Below, one piece after another: positions 6,810-10,275 of a stretch of 10,275 bases of DNA. Both the position numbers and the translations under genes were made by a program. Origin of the DNA: Palsa-459 sp035510855 (GTDB taxonomy: Bacteria > Actinomycetota > Acidimicrobiia > Acidimicrobiales > RAAP-2); contig DATKGG010000045.1 in assembly GCA_035510855.1 (NCBI GenBank), positions 1-10,275 on the forward strand, in the 5' to 3' direction. How positions within the stretch are numbered: the first letter of the stretch is position 1; every line of letters starts with the position of its first letter. The notes under the pieces are model-generated. The model did no database searches. It saw nothing but the letters and a program-made list of their open reading frames with translations, and was not told where the DNA came from.

Positions 6810-7808
6810 ATGCACCACCGACACCTTGGCCGAAGCGGGATGATGGTCTCAGCGATCGCCTATGGCAACTGGGTCACCCACGGTGGCCAGATCGCCGACG
6901 ACGCGGCTATCGCGTGCGTGCGTGCCGCCCTCGAGGCAGGCATCACGACATTTGACACGGCCGACGTCTACAGCCTCGGCCGCGCCGAGGAGGTGCTCGG
7001 GCGCGCGCTCGCTGGCGTGCGACGCGACTCCATCGAGATCTTCACCAAGGTGTACTGGCCGACCGGCCCGAACCCGAACAACCGCGGCCTTTCGCGCAAG
7101 CACATCATCGAGTCGTGCGATGCCTCCCTCGCGAGGCTGAAGACCGACCACCTCGACCTGCTCCAGGCCCATCGCTACGACGTGGAGGCCCCGCTCGACG
7201 AGACACTCCGCGCCTTCGACGACCTGGTTCGCGCCGGCAAGGTCCACTACATCGGCGTGTCGGAGTGGACGGCCGGCCAGATCGCAGAGGCCGTCTCCAT
7301 CGCCGGCCAGATGGGTCTCGACCGCATCGTCTCCAACCAGCCCCAGTACTCACTGCTCTGGCGCGTCCCGGAGTCCGAGGTGATCCCTGTCTCCAAAGCG
7401 AACGGGATCAGCCAGATCGTGTGGTCCCCCCTCGCCCAGGGCGTGCTCACCGGCAAGTACGCGCCCGGCCAGCAGCCGCCCGAGGACAGCCGCGCGACCG
7501 ACGAGGGCGCGCAGCACTTCATCTCATGGCTGCTGCGCGACGAGATCCTCGAGCCCGTCCAGCAGTTCGCCAAGCTTGCTCGCGACGCGGGCCACAGCCC
7601 TGCAGAGGTCGCCCTCGCGTGGGTGCTGCGCAACGACAATGTCTCGAGTGCGATCATCGGCGCGACGCGCCCCTCCCAGGTCGAGGAGAACGCAAAGGCC
7701 GCGGACCTCACCCTCGACGACGACCTGGTCGCAGCGATCGACGAGGTGCTCGCCCCCACCGTGCTGCGCGACCCGTCGATGACCGCGAGCCCCTCTCGGC
7801 GCCCCTAG
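6810..7808 (+). CDS. Aldo/keto reductase
   Basis: A 332-residue aldo/keto reductase, an NADPH-dependent TIM-barrel carbonyl reductase, most like the potassium-channel beta-subunit group. The catalytic tetrad is complete: Asp49 and Tyr54 in FDTADVYSLG, Lys80 in FTKVYW, His121 in LLQAHRYD. Other family strings are HLGRSGMMVSAIAYGNW (5-21), GLSRKHIIESCDASLARL (93-110), VHYIGVSEW, SNQPQYSLLWR, VWSPLAQGVLTGKY and the cofactor-binding AIIGATRPSQVEEN near the C-terminus. The natural substrate cannot be inferred. The ATG at 6810 is directly followed by the normal N-terminus and is probably right. Its TAG stop is interlocked with the stop of the convergent thioesterase gene. Confidence 0.95.
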   Translation: MHHRHLGRSGMMVSAIAYGNWVTHGGQIADDAAIACVRAALEAGITTFDTADVYSLGRAEEVLGRALAGVRRDSIEIFTKVYWPTGPNPNNRGLSRKHIIESCDASLARLKTDHLDLLQAHRYDVEAPLDETLRAFDDLVRAGKVHYIGVSEWTAGQIAEAVSIAGQMGLDRIVSNQPQYSLLWRVPESEVIPVSKANGISQIVWSPLAQGVLTGKYAPGQQPPEDSRATDEGAQHFISWLLRDEILEPVQQFAKLARDAGHSPAEVALAWVLRNDNVSSAIIGATRPSQVEENAKAADLTLDDDLVAAIDEVLAPTVLRDPSMTASPSRRP

Positions 7809-7814
7809 CTGGGG
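7802..7814. other. CCCC-TAGCT-GGGG hairpin over interlocked stop codons
   Basis: The palindrome CTAG (7805-7808) gives the TAG stop of the aldo/keto reductase on the plus strand and the TAG stop of the thioesterase on the minus strand. It sits in an inverted repeat with 4-bp GC arms (7802-7805 and 7811-7814) and a 5-nt loop. It could help end transcription in both directions, but the stem is short and no T-tract follows, so terminator function is speculative. Confidence 0.3.
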
Positions 7815-8641
7815 AACCGCACCATCGCGAGCTGCACCGCCTGGACGACGGGCCGTCCCGTCGCGTCCCACAGCTCGCAGACCTCGTCGACCAGGCTCCC
7901 GGCCACGAGCGTCGCGCGCTGGCGGGCGACGAGCCAGCCCTCGGCAGGCACGCCGCGCACATAGACGCTGAGCTGGATCGTCGGCACCCAACCCGACGAG
8001 CCGATTGGGAACGTCGCAGGCGGCAGGGCGTCGGACGCGAACAGCAGCGACAAGGGGTCGAACCGACGCCCCCCTGCGAGACGAAGCCACCCGCGCACCT
8101 CGGCCTCGGCCGCGAGCTCACCGCGCGAGAACCCCGTGGTCGCGGGGTCGAGGTGGAGCTCCACACGGTCCATGATCGTGACCCCCTCGCCGGGCGGGCC
8201 GCCAGGCGCGACGCGAGGGCAGTGCTCGAGGTCCGGGAGCACGACCGAGCAGGGCTCGGCGTAGCGTGGCTCGCTCGTCGCGTCGAGTCGCCCACACGAG
8301 AGGATCACGTCGACTGCGACGCGCCCGTCCTGGACGATCGCGGCGTGCACCTGGCTGATCTTCGTGCCGCTTCGGTGCACGGTGACGCGGACGTCGGCGG
8401 GGCCGCACCTCGGTGCGCGGATGAACGACGCGCTCGCCGCCACGCAGTGCGGGTGGTTGGTCCCGCGCTCGACCAGCTCGGTGGTGGCGGCCCGTGCGGC
8501 GACGGCGAGCAGGTACCCCCCATTGGGCTTGCCGAGGATCGAGTAGGACTCGTCGAGCTCGGCTCGATACGTGCCGTCACCGATCGAGGCGACCGCGGTC
8601 GCCTCGTCGAATGCGTCGAGGTGCGCTGAGCGTGCCGTCAC
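7805..8641 (-). CDS. TesB-like acyl-CoA thioesterase family protein
   Basis: A 278-residue double-hotdog protein of the actinobacterial thioesterase family (4HBT_3/TesB-like). Seen: an N-terminal hotdog with GKPNGGYLLAVAARA (37-51) and SASFIRAP (71-77), then a second hotdog containing PTIQLSVYVRG, WLVARQRATLVAGSLVDEVC and ELWDATGRPVVQAVQLAMVR near the end. Such proteins hydrolyse acyl-CoA thioesters; chain length and substrate are not readable here. The GTG start at 8641 is supported by a strong GGAGG just upstream and gives a normal family length. The stop overlaps the stop of the aldo/keto reductase by 4 bp. An acyl-CoA synthetase lies further upstream on the same strand, with the Nudix gene in between on the other strand. 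Confidence 0.88.
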   Translation of the reverse strand: MTARSAHLDAFDEATAVASIGDGTYRAELDESYSILGKPNGGYLLAVAARAATTELVERGTNHPHCVAASASFIRAPRCGPADVRVTVHRSGTKISQVHAAIVQDGRVAVDVILSCGRLDATSEPRYAEPCSVVLPDLEHCPRVAPGGPPGEGVTIMDRVELHLDPATTGFSRGELAAEAEVRGWLRLAGGRRFDPLSLLFASDALPPATFPIGSSGWVPTIQLSVYVRGVPAEGWLVARQRATLVAGSLVDEVCELWDATGRPVVQAVQLAMVRFPS

Positions 8642-8743
8642 GTTCCTCCAGTCCCGCGCGAGCCCGGGAACTTACAACCGGGGGGCCGAGCCTCAGTAGG
8701 TTGAGGGCGACGCCGGCACGCGCCGCGCGCCAATGGGGGCTGC
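8642..8743. promoter_or_regulatory. Divergent intergenic region, thioesterase/Nudix
   Basis: This 102-bp gap is the longest between genes in the window and must hold promoters for two divergent genes. Possible plus-strand elements are TTACAA (8672-8677) and TAGGTT (8697-8702), 19 bp apart. A perfect 5-bp inverted repeat, CCTCA-GTAGGT-TGAGG (8691-8706), overlaps the second. A near-palindrome sits at 8715-8731 (ggcacgcg c cgcgcgcc, one mismatch). All are weak by themselves in GC-rich DNA; no regulator gene is nearby. Confidence 0.3.
8645..8649 (-). promoter_or_regulatory. Shine-Dalgarno of the thioesterase gene
   Basis: On the minus strand the sequence reads tGGAGGaacGTG, a full GGAGG core three bases before the GTG at 8641. 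It is the clearest ribosome-binding site in the window and fixes the start of the thioesterase; the spacing is on the short side. Confidence 0.7.
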
Positions 8744-9205
8744 GTGCACGAGGCGATCGCGATGCGGGCCAACGGCGACTCGGCCCCTGGGCACGTCTGG
8801 CGGATCGGTGCCTACGCGGTCTGCTGGCGCGGTGACGAGGTCCTTGTCGTCCGCGCGTCCAGCCGGACCCAAGTCGAGGGGTCCTGGTTCCTGCCGGGTG
8901 GCGGCCTCGAGTTCGGGGAGGCACCCGAGGCCGCGGTGTTCCGCGAGCTGACCGAGGAGACTGGGCTCACTGGCCGCGCGCCGCGTCTCCTCGGCGTCAC
9001 GAGCACGCTGCACGAGCGCGTCGAAGGCACCTCGGTCTTCACGATCCGGCTGATCTACGCACTCGAGGTGAACGACCCCGACCGTCCGCTCACCCACGAG
9101 CTCGCCGGCACGAGCGACGAAGCGAGGTGGGTGGCGTACGCCGACGTCGAGGCACTCGGCGCCATGCCCTACGTGCTGGTCGCACTCGGGCTCTCGGCGA
9201 AGTAG
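8744..9205 (+). CDS. Nudix hydrolase
   Basis: A 153-residue Nudix protein. The Nudix box G-x5-E-x7-RE-x2-EE-x-G is complete at residues 53-75: GGLEFGE, then AAVFRELTEETGL, with R67, E68, E71 and E72 as the Mg-binding core. It is preceded by the usual beta-strand and turn (VLVVRASS, WFLPGGG). These enzymes cleave nucleoside diphosphates linked to another group; which one (dNTP, ADP-ribose, NADH, CoA and so on) cannot be told. Start is GTG at 8744, with ggggg 5 bases upstream as a possible ribosome-binding site; ATG at 8762 (residue 7) is an alternative. Its final 37 bp are antisense to the end of the acyl-CoA synthetase gene, so the two 3' ends overlap. Confidence 0.92.
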   Translation: MHEAIAMRANGDSAPGHVWRIGAYAVCWRGDEVLVVRASSRTQVEGSWFLPGGGLEFGEAPEAAVFRELTEETGLTGRAPRLLGVTSTLHERVEGTSVFTIRLIYALEVNDPDRPLTHELAGTSDEARWVAYADVEALGAMPYVLVALGLSAK

Positions 9206-10275
9206 GTCGCCCGCAGCTCGCGCTTGAGGAACTTGCCGGCCGGGTTCCTCGGGAGCGGCTCGGTGATGAACACGATGCGGGTCGGGATCTTGAAGGCGGC
9301 GAGGTGGCTCGAGAGGTGCTCACGCAGCTCGTCGCCGGTGAGCGTCGCGCCCGCCTTCAGGCTGACCACGCACGCGACCTCCTCGCCCAGGCGCTCGTGG
9401 GGCACGCCGAAGATCGCCGCCTCGTTCACGGCGGGATGCTCGTAGACCGCCGCTTCGACCTCGGCGGAGTACACGTTCTCGCCCGCGCGCAGCACCATGT
9501 CCTTGGCCCGGTCCTCGACGTAGAGGAACCCCTCGTCGTCGACGCGGCCGATGTCGCCGCTGCGCAGCCAGCCGTCCACGATCGTCTCGGCGGTCGCCTC
9601 GGGCTTGCCCCAGTACCCGCGGAACAGGTTCGGCCCCTTCATCCAGATCTCGCCGCGCTCGCCGGTCACCACTGGTTGCAACGCGTCGTCGCGGATCTCG
9701 ACGTCAAGGATCGAGGTCGTGGCCCGGCCCGTCGAGGTCGGGCGCTTCACGTAGTCGTCGCCGCTGTTGCCGGGGCCGAACGCGTTCGTCTCGGTCATCC
9801 CGTAGCCGATGCCCGGTCGCCCCTTGGTGAAGGACCCCTCGATGCGCTCCACGAGCCGCGGCGGCGCCGGGGCGCCGCCCCCGCCGACGCTCACGAGCGA
9901 CGAGGTGTCGAAGTCCTTGAAGCGCGGCGACTCGAGGAGGTCCCAGCTCTGGGTGGGCACCCCCACGAACGCGGTGACCTTGTGGCGCTCGATCATCTCG
10001 AGGGCCTTCTCGGGGTCCCAGCGATGCATCATCACCAGCTTCAGCTGGACGCTGAAGCACGACAGCATGACCGGGACGCACCCGGTCACGTGGAAGAGCG
10101 GCACGATGAGGATGAAGCAGGGCGGGTTGGAGCACGCGGGCTGCGGGACGGGGTTCGGCCCGCGCACGATGCCCTGGAGCGCCCCGTTGCAACCGAATGC
10201 CATGAGCGCCTGGCAGATCGAGCGATGCGTGGAGACCGCGCCCTTCGGGGAGCCCGTGGTCCCCGATGTGTACAG
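9169..10275 (-). CDS. Class I acyl-CoA synthetase (AMP-binding), 3' part
   Basis: This is the C-terminal 368 residues of an ANL-superfamily adenylating enzyme; the 5' end lies beyond the right edge, so the ATG at 10203 is internal. The frame at the edge starts with the ATP-binding P-loop YTSGTTGSPKGA. Then come PLFHVTG, the YGMTET signature, GEIWMKGPNLFRGYW, WLRSGDIGRVDDEGFLYVEDR (hinge region), KDMVLRAGENVYSAEVE, and the C-terminal catalytic lysine in PRNPAGKFLKREL. It activates a carboxylic acid to acyl-AMP and then, most likely, to acyl-CoA; the acid is unknown, though a fatty-acid-type substrate is the common case. The frame ends with a short Ser/Thr-rich tail (AESPSATST) that is antisense to the end of the Nudix gene. 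Confidence 0.95.
   Translation of the reverse strand: MYTSGTTGSPKGAVSTHRSICQALMAFGCNGALQGIVRGPNPVPQPACSNPPCFILIVPLFHVTGCVPVMLSCFSVQLKLVMMHRWDPEKALEMIERHKVTAFVGVPTQSWDLLESPRFKDFDTSSLVSVGGGGAPAPPRLVERIEGSFTKGRPGIGYGMTETNAFGPGNSGDDYVKRPTSTGRATTSILDVEIRDDALQPVVTGERGEIWMKGPNLFRGYWGKPEATAETIVDGWLRSGDIGRVDDEGFLYVEDRAKDMVLRAGENVYSAEVEAAVYEHPAVNEAAIFGVPHERLGEEVACVVSLKAGATLTGDELREHLSSHLAAFKIPTRIVFITEPLPRNPAGKFLKRELRATYFAESPSATST

Noticed and set aside
7115..8629. A 504-codon plus-strand open frame across the aldo/keto reductase and thioesterase genes
   Set aside because: It is an out-of-frame shadow of one gene and an antisense shadow of the other. Composition is Arg/Pro-rich, and both real genes have complete catalytic or family motifs.

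Overview
This is a GC-rich window (roughly 70% by eye) with densely packed genes, frequent GTG starts, overlapping gene ends and very short gaps. Gene style and protein families (DUF1990, an actinobacterial-type SurE, a GGYLL-type acyl-CoA thioesterase, Cys-paired FN3 repeats) point to an actinomycetote, perhaps an acidimicrobiia-like lineage; the finer placement is a guess. I see no rRNA, tRNA, CRISPR array, transposase, integrase or phage gene.

Layout. Bases 3-1367 (+) hold the 3' end of a large, presumably secreted protein made of at least four nearly identical 98-residue fibronectin type III (FN3) units followed by an unlike tail of lower GC. A DUF1990 gene follows (1440-2015, +). It converges on a minus-strand run that, in transcription order, encodes an aldose 1-epimerase family protein (5422-4496), an SDR oxidoreductase (4499-3747, start overlapping the previous stop in GTGA) and a membrane-anchored protein of the N,N-dimethylformamidase beta-subunit-like family (3695-2025). 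surE (5450-6313, +) diverges from the epimerase gene across 27 bp and is followed by an arfB-like ribosome-rescue gene on the minus strand (6771-6355). That gene diverges across 38 bp from an aldo/keto reductase (6810-7808, +), whose stop interlocks with the stop of a TesB-like acyl-CoA thioesterase (8641-7805, -). After a 102-bp divergent intergenic region comes a Nudix hydrolase (8744-9205, +), whose last 37 bp overlap the 3' end of a class I acyl-CoA synthetase (-) that runs off the right edge.

How the genes fit together. Most look like ordinary chromosomal housekeeping or metabolic genes. The epimerase-SDR pair is probably translationally coupled and may act on the same sugar or polyol class. 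The acyl-CoA synthetase and thioesterase share a strand and an acyl-CoA theme, but the Nudix gene on the other strand separates them. SurE, ArfB-like and Nudix are general stress, nucleotide and translation-quality functions.

I did not find a convincing new multi-gene system. The points most worth a second look are the mosaic FN3 array with its odd low-GC tail, the membrane-anchored dimethylformamidase-like protein with a GHDESWS motif and its sugar-enzyme neighbours, and the candidate leaderless divergent starts between arfB and the aldo/keto reductase.
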